Under the pieces are notes generated by a model. The model was not told the DNA's origin, did no database searches, and saw only the letters and a list, made by a program, of their open reading frames with translations. Below are positions 1 to 11,661 of a stretch of 64,000 bases of DNA, piece by piece (the first letter of the stretch is position 1; each line of letters begins with the position of its first letter). Made by a program: the position numbers and the translations under genes. The stretch lies in NCBI GenBank assembly GCA_964006375.1, contig OZ023265.1:117069858-117133857 (forward strand), given 5' to 3'. Origin of the DNA: Tillus elongatus (taxonomy: Eukaryota; Arthropoda; Insecta; Coleoptera; Cleridae).

Positions 1-297
1 TAAACAATCGGGACGTTTTTCAATCTCGATTGCTTCGCGGATAATTCTCGTTTTGAAATTGTAAACCGGTGCTATTGTTTTGCTATTATCGAAGTCTATT
101 TTGTGCCCTGTATGAATATGATGCATGGCCAGAGCCGATGAGGGGTCGGATTTTCTAACTGCGAGGGTGTGTTCATATATTCTATTGTAGATGCGTCTAT
201 TTGTTTGTCCTACGTAAGTTCGGGAACAGTCGGAACAACCCTAGATCTCTCTGAGGCCTAGGGTTGAACACACTGAGACCTCATAGACGATCTCCGG
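1..297 (-). pseudogene. Penelope-like element GIY-YIG endonuclease domain, 5'-damaged and running off the window
   Basis: The minus strand is open for 80 codons (bases 240 to 1) and continues past the window edge. The translation holds TYVGQTNRR followed by an R-x-YEH stretch, which is the YIG half of a GIY-YIG nuclease plus its conserved arginine helix, and it continues through HHIHTGHKIDF, typical of the C-terminal endonuclease of Penelope-like retroelements. Upstream of a TAG at 241-243 a second frame reads VYEVS, matching the GIY half, so the join is broken by a small lesion. In the family this domain nicks target DNA for reverse transcription. No reverse transcriptase is found upstream; instead a 70-bp tandem repeat and a plus-strand ribozyme-like core follow. 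The lack of an ATG and the stop indicate a dead copy, although the far end cannot be seen. Confidence 0.75.
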
Positions 298-308
298 CGA
301 GATTTGGG

Positions 309-634
309 GAGTAGGCAGATTGAGGCCCCGTAATCGAGCTACAACAACCCAACCTACCTTTGTCCACCGCTCTAAGGAGTAGGCAGATTGAGGCCTTAGA
401 ATGTCCTTACATATTTCCTTTAGCTACCTTTGTCCACCACTCTAAGGAGTAGGCATATTGAGGCCTTAGAGTGTCCTTACATATTTCCTTTACCCGCCTT
501 TGTCCACCACTCTAAGTAGTAGGCAGATTGAGGCCTTGGAGTGTCCTTACATATTTCCTTTACCCAGCCTTGTCCATCACTATAAGGAGTAGGCAGATTG
601 AGGCCTTAGAGTGTCCTTACATATTTCCTTTACC
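309..634. repeat. 70-bp tandem repeat, about 4.7 units
   Basis: Units begin with the motif GAGTAGGCAGATTGAGGCC or a close variant near 309, 377, 447, 517 and 587, giving periods of 68, 70, 70 and 70 bp. Each unit carries an internal inverted repeat, CCTTAGAGTG near its start and CACTCTAAGG near its end. The array lies between the GIY-YIG fragment and the hammerhead-like core, so it probably belongs to the Penelope-like element terminal region. An open frame crossing 528-827 is produced by the repeat and is not treated as a gene. Confidence 0.85.
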
Positions 635-672
635 TCTTGAAAATGGCTCCAAAAGAGGAGCCGAAACGTCGA
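632..672 (+). ncRNA. hammerhead-ribozyme-like core of a Penelope-like terminal repeat (degenerate)
   Basis: GGCTCC (645-650) and GGAGCC (657-662) form a perfect six-pair stem closed by a six-base loop, and the 3' side is followed directly by GAAA (663-666) and CGTCG. This is the layout of hammerhead stem II followed by the invariant GAAA. The 5' box, which should read CTGANGA, is present only as a degenerate TTGAAAA. Penelope-like elements are known to carry hammerhead motifs in their terminal repeats, and a Penelope endonuclease fragment lies 400 bp away on the opposite strand. Helix I and the cleavage site were not identified, so catalysis is doubtful. Confidence 0.5.
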
Positions 673-689
673 GTTTCCATAAATTCTGG

Positions 690-1650
690 ACGCGGTTTAA
701 CCCGAGAACCAAGCATGTCTTCTTTTTGCAAGTGGCTTGGATAAGTTCCTTAGCCAGAAAAATCGGCTCAGATTTTCTCATAAAATGTTGTGTTTTCTTT
801 CGGAAAATTTTATATCTCCAGAAATAAAAAAGTAAGGGCAACACCAAATTTGGTACGCGTGTTTTGTTTGTATTGTAAACAGTAAACCAAAGCCAAATGC
901 TGCGGTGCTATCGGGGCGGCATAGACGCGGATGAGCCCTACGGGAAAAAAAACAGTTAACCATGTACCAGAATTTAGATCTGTACGTTTAAAGACAAAAA
1001 AGTAATAGTCATTTAAAGAAAAAAAATGGATTTACCGTCAAAGTCGCGGTCTTAAACGTTAAAATTGGCAACATTTAGACAAAGAACCTGAAAGGAATAC
1101 GGGTTTGTGTAAAGAAAATGTCACAGAAAAGGTGTTTACACGTTTAAGTTTCAGATTCAACCGTCATTGTCCTTCATTTTACTAAAATGATTCCAGAAAG
1201 ATGATTTCAAATAGAGCCATTCTCTGATGCCTTGGCAGTTGTTTTAGTTATGTTTATGGTTTACGGTCTATAATTTTTAACTCATTTTCGTAGAAAAAAA
1301 AAATGTTAATGAGGAGACCGCGACTTTTGAATTTTAAAAAGATTTCTTCAAATGAGTGCAAACTGGGGCCCCTAGAATCCATATACGAATTTAGTTTTAG
1401 TTTTTATCTGTTTACATATATACAGGGTGACGTAGTTCTGCGATAAGACTAAACATAATTGTTATTATGTAAGATACGAGAGAACATTGTATTCGTGAAG
1501 TATAGGGTGTCTGGAGCTGGTAATTATTTTGACAGTCACAGAATCGCCCATAAGTTGTTGGTAATACCAAATTTTTTTCCGAACATCCCTTATATTATTG
1601 CATTTTTGCATTTTTCATCGATACATGATGTATATGTTTGTAAGAAACAA
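690..1650 (+). repeat. family A dispersed repeat, copy 1 (no TA expansion)
   Basis: The order of sequence blocks here is repeated at 6.17-6.98, 11.7-12.3, 22.1-22.4 and (inverted) 45.3-46.2 kb: an 'AAATCGGCTCAG' block, 'CCAAATTTGGTACGC', 'GTCCTTCATTTTACTAAAATG', 'GAGGAGACCGCGACTTTTGA' and 'GCCCATAAGTTGTTGGTAAT'. At 1425-1438 the copy has only CATATATACAGGGTGA, where other copies carry long (TA)n tracts. No coding capacity is recognised; the open frame at 1459-1656 is incidental. Confidence 0.75.
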
Positions 1651-1654
1651 ATTT

Positions 1655-1949
1655 AGACGCAGTAAGTGCGGTTTGGTAGCGAATTTTCAGTAAATGCTTC
1701 TAAATTCAGTAACTCAATTTGCTATTAACCTTGTTGGCTAAGAAACCAGTTTTTTCGGAAAGATTTAAAGTTTATTTTCGCAAAATATTTGTACATTTCC
1801 TAACAATAAGTTATTTTTATAAAAGCTGGTACATTGTTCTAATATATAGATTATACAACAAATTGATGATTGCTTGCATCAAAGAGACATATTTACTATT
1901 AAAAATATTTTTATGAAAATTTACTTCCATAACGCACTTGCCGCATCCA
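1655..1949. mobile_element. MITE-like element with about 35-bp terminal inverted repeats
   Basis: The left end reads GACGCAGTAAGTGCGGTTTG followed by GTAGCGAATTTTC, and the right end is its reverse complement, GAAAATTTACTTCCATAACG then CACTTGCCGCATCC. The same ends enclose about 310 bp at 44903-45211 and about 270 bp at 48693-48959, and single ends occur at 7.5, 10.5, 12.7, 13.4, 16.9, 19.4, 23.1 and 39.3 kb. There is no coding capacity. Superfamily is not assigned because target duplications were not resolved. Confidence 0.7.
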
Positions 1950-1959
1950 GGCTTCTTTG

Positions 1960-2600
1960 GTTTAAGATAAAACGAAAAAGATTTGAGTGATTGTGTGATA
2001 TAATATTTTGTTCTGTATTAATAATACCGCATTGATTTAAATGTTTTCAATTTTGGTAGCAGACAGTTGTTTTAAATATATAAACGTGTTAAAAATGTGA
2101 TGCCGTAAGTGATTTCTCAATACCTTATTAAGGAAAACGAACGTATTATTTGTTCAAAGACTTTTAAATAAAATATCTGTACCTAGCATTCGATGTTCAT
2201 TTATTTATAAATGTCATAGTAACATATTACCCATTTTTTCCCTGACGATGCCGTAAAGGAGAACCCGGTTGCTGGGAAAGTAAGAAGTGATTGTAAAGTT
2301 AATGGGAAAACCTTTACGTCTGTATTTAGACTGTCTTATTTCCACTGTTAGTTAATATATCTAGGAAAATATTTGCAACATCTGGAAAGACTGTAACAAC
2401 GCTTCAGTTTTAAACGTAGCTGGCAAACAGAAAACTTTCTGAATAATACATTATGCATAACTGAAGGGTAACAAGCGCTTTTGTATATTCGTCCAATTTT
2501 GTCACTGATGATGTCCCTTCAAATATTTATCACTTTAAAATTTTCATATAAAAATAAAAAAGAAGTAGAAAAAAGAATCTGAAACTTGACTGACGTCGTA
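1960..2600. other. no gene seen
   Basis: AT-rich sequence without a convincing open frame or recognised repeat. Confidence 0.5.
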
Positions 2601-2779
2601 ATTCCCAGTATGTGTTCAATTTCGATAGTTAGTAGCTTAGCGAATTACAACAAAGCTCGCTGCTGCCTCGTTACAAGTTCGATGGGAGTCTGCACATGTA
2701 TCAAAAATCATTGTTAAGGGCATGAAATAATTACAAGAGCTGCAGCATTGCCCGGGAAAGTATACACACACAGACGAGC

Positions 2780-3065
2780 AGCGAATATTGTTACTATTTT
2801 TATTTTTAATTTCCCGCTACAATGGAATCAGCGCATGCCCGTCATTATCAATCGATGCGAACGCATATGCTGGGTGCAAATATGAACCCACCCCTGTCGA
2901 AAGCAACTACATCAGTTTTCAGCTACTACAATACCAACTCGACAACTCAAACAGTGATCCCAACCTAAACGATCGTCAAGCAGAAATTAAGAGTTTTAAC
3001 TAGTGTAAACTTCTTTAAGTTTCGTTGATTTTAGAAGCTTTTCTTCTGAAAAAGAGAACTTGGAG
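2780..3065 (+). other. possible non-coding or short-ORF first exon with a strong splice donor
   Basis: The stretch is less AT-rich than its surroundings. An ATG at 2822 in a favourable context (CTACAATGG) opens 48 codons beginning MESAHARHYQSMRTHML and stopping before 2970. Another frame is open from 2788 to 3003. At 3065/3066 the sequence GGAG|GTAAGTAC matches a metazoan 5' splice site. I do not recognise either peptide. A 5' untranslated exon of a host gene would explain composition and donor, but no promoter element was identified, and chance remains possible. Confidence 0.25.
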
Positions 3066-3210
3066 GTAAGTACAAAACTAACTTTTGGTAATCATATTTA
3101 GTTAATATTCGAACAAGGTTATGTGTGTTATTGCGTAGTGGTTTATAAAGGGAAATTATGTCAAAGGGGTTAAAATAGTAGGTATAATTATAATATGTAA
3201 AAGTTGTGTA

Positions 3211-3447
3211 ATGAAATTTAGTTGTAGTTGCCAAATTTCTCACAAACCAAAATATATGCGCCCAATAGCGACCGGGCACTACAAGGGTGCATCTGGTAGT
3301 GGGGGTAATCGAGGGGAGGGTGGGGTAAGGTGGAAGAGGCTTGCGCACGGGGTGGCTAGCAGTACGACGCCCGTCGCGGCGTTACAGATAGTGAGTAGAC
3401 TGACTGGCGTCTACAGGTCTAACGTGTCTGACAGATTTTCCTTGCTG
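3211..3447 (+). CDS. candidate 5' coding exon in a CpG-rich patch (unrecognised protein)
   Basis: An ATG at 3211 opens 79 codons that end exactly at a splice donor, TTGCTG|GTAAGT at 3447/3448, leaving phase 0. The second half is GC- and CpG-rich, unlike the flanking DNA, and codes for a low-complexity stretch (GASGSGGNRGEGG) followed by a basic segment. No domain, signal peptide or membrane segment is recognised. An in-frame alternative start, MRPIATGHY, lies 15 codons in. The 65-bp exon at 44324-44388 has a matching phase, which is compatible with one transcript spanning a 41-kb intron, but that is conjecture. A minus-strand frame at 3031-3348 overlaps and is considered a shadow. Confidence 0.28.
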
Positions 3448-3479
3448 GTAAGTCATTGTTATAACGTTATAAGTGTTAA

Positions 3480-4789
3480 GTAGCCCTACCAGTATGTAGT
3501 CTACACAGCTAACATACATTTAATATTATAGAGCTCCTAGTGATTCCATGCATTTTTTGTAGGTTACACCCACTTTTTGAAATGTTGTGTTTTTTTGTCT
3601 TGTTAGTGATTGAGAGAAGTTTTTGTATTTGGCTTTGATACCACTTACGTTTATGTTCCTTTTCTATTTTATTTTTTACAACTATCAAGTTAACTTTTAG
3701 GTGAAAAATAATTTTCACTAAGAGTACTCAGGATTAATTTTTTGTTCAGAAATATTATTCTTTGGTAAGTTACCTTAAAAAAAACGTCTTTGAATTTTTT
3801 TATATTTGTAACATCAATTAGTTTTGCTAATTGCCAAGCTATTTTTTTAATTAGTGGCTAGAAATATGCTTTCTGAAAATAATAATTTTTAAAAGTGTTA
3901 GATACCTACAACGAAGTTATTTTAATAGACAGTCATTTATTATTAAAAATCGCAATTTTTGAATTATCTACACACTATTTTGATCAATGTTTTTAAAACA
4001 TAATTGTTGTAATACTTTTATTTTAAAATAAAAACTTAAAAACTTCAAAGCAGGATTTTATATTCACTATTTTGTTAACAGCTTAATATTAAATGTCTGT
4101 CCATTACATTATAAATTGGTTATTATTCATTATCTACAATTTTTTTAAAATTAGCCCATTAAAATCTAGCACCTTGTGACCCCTATAATATATACGAATA
4201 CTTTGCAAATGAAACTCATATAAATGTTTTTAAGCTTCACTCTTTCTACATTAAATGTAATATATTGCTTGAATAAATTATGTATTTTAGATGACAATGA
4301 CTACAAAACGATCCAATCATAAAAATTTATTTTTCCTTTAGGCTCCAAATAAAAATCAATCTTCTATTACTGACAAATATATTTTTAGTTTCTTCATGTA
4401 ACATTTAATACATCTAGGACATAGCTATCATTCTGATAACCAGGTTATGTTACTTTTTATTGCTTTTACTAAGTTATTTGTTTTGACTTTATTCTGTAGC
4501 AAATTGATTCTAACGTTTTGAACTGTAACTAGTTATTTATTTTGAGTGTTGTCCTATTTTTTTATTGTTACCATCAATAGCAGAAAAAATCCGGTTTGAC
4601 CAAACAACAAATTTGTCATAGTAGAATACGTAATTATTCAATTAATTAATTTACTATCCTATTTGTAAAAGTCGCCAGACATATTTTTTTTTATGTTGGC
4701 AGAGGTTTCGTTCTCAGGTCACCCTGAATTTGTTACAGTTAGTACCTAATTACTTAATTTTTTGTAAAAATTTATTATCTTTTCTTCTA
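3480..4789. other. no gene seen
   Basis: Strongly AT-rich stretch with short frames only. No transposon protein, tRNA or repeat structure recognised. Confidence 0.5.
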
Positions 4790-4972
4790 AATTGGCGTTG
4801 CGATCTTGGGCACGTTAAAGATCACTGCCCTCCTTACAGAAATTAGGGGGTTTATCAAAATTTCCAGCATGATAAGGTAAAACTTCTTTCTGGAATCGGT
4901 GGTTGGCGATAATCGCAGAAATATTGGTGATAACAGCAGAAACTTACCGAAGTTAAAAAAAAGAAGATAAGA
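4790..4972 (+). repeat. tRNA-derived SINE, 5'-truncated copy
   Basis: This matches the 3' half of the SINE at 29061-29412: TTGGGCACGTTAAAGATC, CCTCCTTACAGAAA, and a diverged 'TCGGTGGTTGGCGATAATCG' block leading to an A-rich tail. The tRNA-like head is missing. It is more diverged than the 7.8 and 29 kb copies. Confidence 0.75.
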
Positions 4973-5449
4973 AATAAAAAGTGCATTGGCGTTTCGTTTT
5001 CAAATTTATTATACCTAACCCATTTTGGCACTGAGATACATACGCTTCAGGTTTTTGAAACTTATATCAAACGCAAGTTGACAAATATAACTTCATTTAA
5101 GTATATAAAAATATAACTTAATACAGAAATATGAATAAAAGACCCGTCTTCTAATTTTCAAAAATATAACTTAACACAATACTTTCCTGTTTAGTGAAAT
5201 TTTATTAGAATATGAAGTTCACTACTTTCGAGCTTTCAAAAAGTTGTTCAAATGAGGGCGAAGTATACACCCTACAACTTAAATTTAGGGCGAGGGAGGA
5301 AAAATTTGTTAAACGAACCCAACGGGGCCATTTTCACACTTCTAGAATGAATCTTTTTCTTATTTGTATCTACGAAAATAACATAAAGTTACCCTAATGA
5401 ACTGTGGTATAAAATTGACTTTATCATGTACCAACATTTCTAGTTTTGT

Positions 5450-5602
5450 TTACCTTTATTTCCTCATTATATGATGGTGTCAATCAACGAAACCGGTCAC
5501 AGAAAAGAAAACAAAAATTGTTAAGCCAGAGAAATAGTCGCTATACGTCTGTATTGAGTATGGAACGGTTTCACCAAGTAAGGGCAACGACAATTAATTA
5601 AT
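5450..5602 (+). mobile_element. Penelope-like element terminal-repeat fragment
   Basis: The block CGAAACCGGTCACAGAAAAG, then AAGCCAGAGAAATAGTC and TATGGAACGGTTTCACCAAG, is the reverse complement of sequences at 42.29-42.41 kb and 39.42-39.56 kb that flank Penelope-like coding fragments. A fourth partial copy is at 51.17-51.25 kb. The ATATGATGG...AACGAAAC segment is a decayed version of the hammerhead-like core seen in those copies. No coding sequence is attached here. Confidence 0.65.
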
Positions 5603-5609
5603 ATATTTG

Positions 5610-5924
5610 CTTTACTAAGACAAAGATTTGGTATAGTTGATAATATAGCTACACAATCTTGCGAAACAGATTTTTTAAAATTAATTTAGGTACTATATAA
5701 TTCGTCAGGTTCAGCTAAACCTATTTTTTACTCCAATGAAAATATAATTTACTTCGAATTCCTACAGTATGTGGCTAAATAATTAAATTGCAGCATATTT
5801 TTCACTGAATGAAGAATGAGCCTGCGATGCACATTTTGTGCATTGATAAGTACATTTTGGAAAACCCAACTCGCCACAGCACCTTTTTAAGTCCTGCCTG
5901 TGTCTCAAAAACCTGTTATAGTGT
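5610..5924. other. no gene seen
   Basis: AT-rich, no recognised feature. An open frame starting at 5809 runs into the TA repeat and is artificial. Confidence 0.5.
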
Positions 5925-7512
<1,588 letters not shown>

Positions 7513-7789
7513 ACAGACTTTTTTAAATTGGGTATTTTAGTTTTAAAATTATTTTACCTAACTCTTTTCGGAGGCGTTTTTCAAAGTTGTTTTAAGATTA
7601 TCCTAAAACGTAGGTTGAAAATACAATATAAACCTAAATATGACAATAATGAATAAAATTTTACTTTAATTTAAAAAATAAACTTACACAAAAATACCTT
7701 TATATTATTTTTTAATTATCTGCCTTGTCTCTAGTAGTAAAACAGGCAATTTTAGATAAAAGATAAAAAATAATATGTGTGGGTGTGTG

Positions 7790-8136
7790 TTTTGTTTCTT
7801 TAACGTCGGCCTATTTCCGCGACTATGGCCAATCACCGACGCCAGGGACGGTTTCACCTCACTATCCTGGAAATTTTGCCGAACCCCTGCCTTTCTGTAA
7901 GGAGGGTAGGGATCTTTAACGTGCCCAACATCACATGGCCACGGGACCGACGGCTTTACGCCCCCTCCGAAGGGCGGAACGTGCAGGCACTCAACTTGCT
8001 CAAATACAATGCCAGAACCTCGGTTGATGTTAATGTTACAGTTTGTACTGAAAAAGTGGAAGGAGTACCCTGGGATCGAACCCAGTACTCTTCGGTTCAG
8101 AGGCACACGTTCTTACCCCTGAACCACTGAGGTTCT
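7790..8136 (-). repeat. tRNA-derived SINE, near full length
   Basis: On the minus strand the element starts with GAACCTCAGTGGTTCAGGGG, an A-box-like segment, followed by GGGTTCGATCCCAGG, a good B box. The body holds CCGCCCTTCGGAGGGGGCG, TTGGGCACGTTAAAGATC and GTCGGTGATTGGCCATAGTC, and the 3' end is GACGTTAAAGAAACAAAACA. The head suggests RNA polymerase III transcription. The same element occurs at 4.8, 9.2, 15.2, 29.1 and 51.9 kb. Open frames inside it on both strands are shadows. Confidence 0.88.
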
Positions 8137-8149
8137 AAAAAATAATATA

Positions 8150-8557
8150 AAAACTAAGTGTTCAACTGTTGAAACTTTTCTAGCTGCTTAAGATGAATAT
8201 GAGCCAACACTGGCTAAAAATTATTTATTCAATATAATATTAGCACCACATTTTCTGGGCTCTAATAGTCTCTTCAGAAAACATAAACATAGAACAATTT
8301 CATTGACCTAATGTTTCGTTTTCAGTTTTATTTTTTACAATTCTCTTATAAATGTTTTTGATATTCTGACAGTAGCAGATTATTATAATGAACAAAGGCG
8401 CTAGAAAGTAGGGTAAAAATATGTGATTTTACTGTATTTTGGTAAGTCACAACATTTTACACTCTTATACATATTTTCTCTTACCATATATTACCGAATT
8501 CATAAACCTATCCAAAAATACTTGTATTTGGTTATTACACCAATATACTCTTGGACA
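8150..8557. other. no gene seen
   Basis: AT-rich spacer, no recognised feature. Confidence 0.5.
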
Positions 8558-9709
8558 TACAGGGTGATTCATTAACTACGGGTAAATCGAAAGCTGGAAA
8601 TACCACACGTCAAACTGTGAACATTGGCGTAAACATGCTATATCTGAAAGTTGATAGTTTCGGATATACAGAGTGTTGAAAGTTAAAAATTGTTTTTGTC
8701 ATCATTCTGAAAATAACTAGGTTAGGAACTTGAAAAATTGTAAGGTTATGTTTTTTAGGCGACGAACAATATATGTGTTGCACTTAGCGCGTTTTGCTCA
8801 TAGATGGCGTCACGATCAATTTCACCGACATTTACAGTTAATAACTCTTCACACTGTATGTGTAACATCAAATTTAATTGAAAACCTGAAAGAACAATAA
8901 TTTTTCAATTAATTATCTATTCTTGTTTCATTTCAGTATCTCGATCCGTTTTCGAAAAAAATCGACATGACTAATATTATGTTTTGATAATACGAGAAAT
9001 TAAAAGTGAAACAAACCAAGTGTATTCTTTTAATTTTCTAGAACATATAAAATAAAACAAATGAAATATGTAATAATTTAAAGTAATTGTTCAAAGTGTC
9101 CATCAATGACACTGCTCCACTTTGTGTGAGAAATCTTCAAGTTTGAAGCACCATATTGGGATTGCCTCTGACTTCGTTGGCAGCGATTTGTATGTGTGCT
9201 TCTGAACTCAAGGGTACTGGGTTCGATTCTCCCTTTCACTTTTTTAGTACGTGCTGTAAAGTTAACAACAACCGAGGGTGTGGCATTGTGTTAGAGCAAG
9301 TTGAATGTCTGCATGTTCCGCCCTTCGGAGGGGGCGTAAAGCCGTTGGTCCCGTGTACCGTGCGAATTTAGACGCCATAAAGATCCCTTCCGTCCTTACA
9401 GAAAGACAGGGGTTCAGCAAAATTTTCAGGATAGTGAGGCGAAACTGCTCTCTGACGTCGGTGATTGGCCATAGTCGGGGAAATAGACCGACGTTAAAGA
9501 AAATAAAAAACACTAGGTTTTATTGTAAACTAGTTCTTAACCTAGACATTTTCATAATAATGACAAAAAACAATGAAAATTTTAACTTTTAACACCCTAT
9601 ATTTCCGTAATTCAACTTTTGGCTAAGACATGTTTGCGCCATTGGTCACAATTTGACGTGTACTATCATCTCCCCTTTCGGATTTCCCATTGTTAATTAA
9701 TCACCCTAA
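8558..9709 (-). mobile_element. mariner-like deletion derivative with long terminal inverted repeats and a nested SINE
   Basis: The left end CAGGGTGATTCATTAACTAC and the right end, read in reverse as AGGGTGATTAATTAACAATG, are the outermost parts of inverted repeats that stay alignable for roughly 150 bp (shared landmarks: CACGTCAAACTGTGA and GTGTTGAAAGTTAAAA). TA flanks are consistent with a TA target duplication. Inside, the minus strand at 9078-9113 reads SSVIDGHFEQLL then stop, the usual C-terminus of the mariner-like transposases seen elsewhere in this window. Most of the transposase is gone, and a SINE (9164-9515) sits beside the residual C-terminus. Confidence 0.7.
9164..9515 (+). repeat. 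tRNA-derived SINE nested in a mariner-like derivative
   Basis: The B-box-like GGGTTCGATTCTCC, the CCGCCCTTCGGAGGGGGCG block, CCTTACAGAAAGACAGGGG and the terminal GACGTTAAAGAAAATAAA agree with the copies at 7.8 and 29 kb. The A-box end is more diverged. The characteristic TTGGGCACGTTAAAG block is altered to a TTTAGACGCC form. Confidence 0.8.
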
Positions 9710-10520
9710 ATTTTTATTGATAAATCATGAAAATACAGTAGGTTGCAAGCAGTAGCTGTATATTATTTGATCAGATTATAACTGATTACGTGTCTAATTA
9801 TGTTTTCTATGGGGACCGTAAAACTAGTTTCACAAGTTACCGAAGGTTTTATCAAAATATATTTAAAGTTTTTCATTTACCACAAAATGTAATGTAACTC
9901 TATATTTAGCTTTGTTTCTTGTAGAGGAAGCACCTAGTTTACGATCTAAGGGTCTGCTTGATTGTGCTTATACACTTTGTTATGTAAATAAAAGCACGTC
10001 TGATTATTCACGTATCGTTAGAAATAAATCAATACATGTCTACGTAATAATTATACTCTATACCCTACCAGAAAGCCATGTTGATCATTAGCGTAGGGAA
10101 TTCAAATGACAAATAGTCGTGCGCCATAAAAGTGGGGACATTATAGCTATATTTTAGCGATATCTTTTAACCGTGAGTAAATAGTGGAAAAATAATCATT
10201 TTTAACATTGATTTTGATACGTAAAAAAGTATTTTTTATCTATATAATAATGAACATTACTTTTGTTTCACCGAAAAAAGTTTCTGAAATTCTTGTGAAT
10301 AAAATAATGATAGTAACTAGATCAGATTTGAGCAAGGATGAATTTAATATATGGCACGTAAAAGGTTTGTTAGTAGCTGGTATTATGATAAAATAAATAA
10401 TATGTATTTAGCTAAATTAATAATAAAAATAATAATAATAGAGTTTATTTCCACAACGAAAAAAATGCAAAATACAAATTAAAATAACTTTTTCCTAAAT
10501 AACCTCAATAAACACGGGAA
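9710..10520. other. no gene seen
   Basis: AT-rich. The 62-codon frame near 10.2 kb is low-complexity and unrecognised. Confidence 0.45.
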
Positions 10521-10523
10521 AAA

Positions 10524-10816
10524 GTTCGGGATGCAGCAAGTGCGTTATGGTAGCGAATTTTCATTGAATGCTACAAATTTGAATATCTCAATTTTCTATA
10601 AACCTAGAAAGTTGAATTTTAGCAATTAGTAAGGTCTTTCAAAAGGCAACATACACACCGAATTTCATTAAAATAGCTTAGTAATTTTTGGAGTTAAAAA
10701 TGTTTTTGTAAAGAAAACTCAAAATGTTCCCGGGAAACCCCATCTAAGCTATTAATAAAAGAAAGATTCTTGCCGAGTTCCATCAAATCCGTTAATAACT
10801 TTCTGTGTTATCTTGT

Positions 10817-10902
<86 letters not shown>
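10524..10902 (-). repeat. family A fragment ending in a (TA)n tract (10819-10902)
   Basis: It begins with GATGCAGCAAGTGCGTTATG, the common terminus, and runs through AAAACTCAAAATGTTCCCGG to the TA tract, the order expected for a minus-strand family A copy. The sequence beyond the microsatellite is not recognised as family A. Confidence 0.6.
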
Positions 10903-10906
<4 letters not shown>

Positions 10907-11499
10907 ATGTTTCACTACATTGTAATCACTTTTAAATATACACTTTATTTGTTTGCTGTACTTTTTTGATTTTTGATTTGTTTACGTTGACTGCAGTTTC
11001 CTGCAAACCTAGGCCGATTTTCATAGTTAACGAAAAATTTTAATAATATCTGGGTAAATAGAAATTACAATTTTGGTTAGCGTTATTTATTGTTTGTAAT
11101 ATTCAACCAGCAGTTAACAATTGGTTCTAGTTAATTTATCACTTAAATGAAATATTTTCAGAAGTACTTATCGGAATTTATGCTACTATATATTATATAT
11201 CGCCATTATACAACTGGAAAGCGATAACCAACTCTAATTGTTAAACTCTCTAAAGAGAAAAAAATAATTTAAATCAATATAGTGAGCATTCTATGAACAT
11301 CACATTTGCTATTATAATGGGTGTACATACAATCGTAGCTATTTGATTACAGCTGCTAATAGATTATGAGAAACTTATTGCAGGACTGTACTAACATACA
11401 AGGGTTAGGGTACGTATCGTGTATATTACCAGTGATGGTCTGCGTTACGAGGGCCACACGCTTACAGCTCACGCTGCTTTGTTTAACTTTCAAAAAAAT
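10903..11499. other. no gene seen
   Basis: AT-rich spacer without recognised features. Confidence 0.45.
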
Positions 11500-11563
11500 C
11501 ATTGCAACGAGTGAGAACAGGGCTCATAGATCACATCTCCGGGGTAGGTTAATTTTTTTTATG

Positions 11564-11661
<98 letters not shown>

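Noticed and set aside
309..634. CRISPR-like array
   Set aside because: Repeat and spacer are not distinct; the whole 70-bp unit is repeated and the host is eukaryotic.
7705..8130. 133- and 101-codon opposing frames
   Set aside because: Both lie within the tRNA-derived SINE at 7790-8136; the same frames appear in its other copies, for example 29090-29374.
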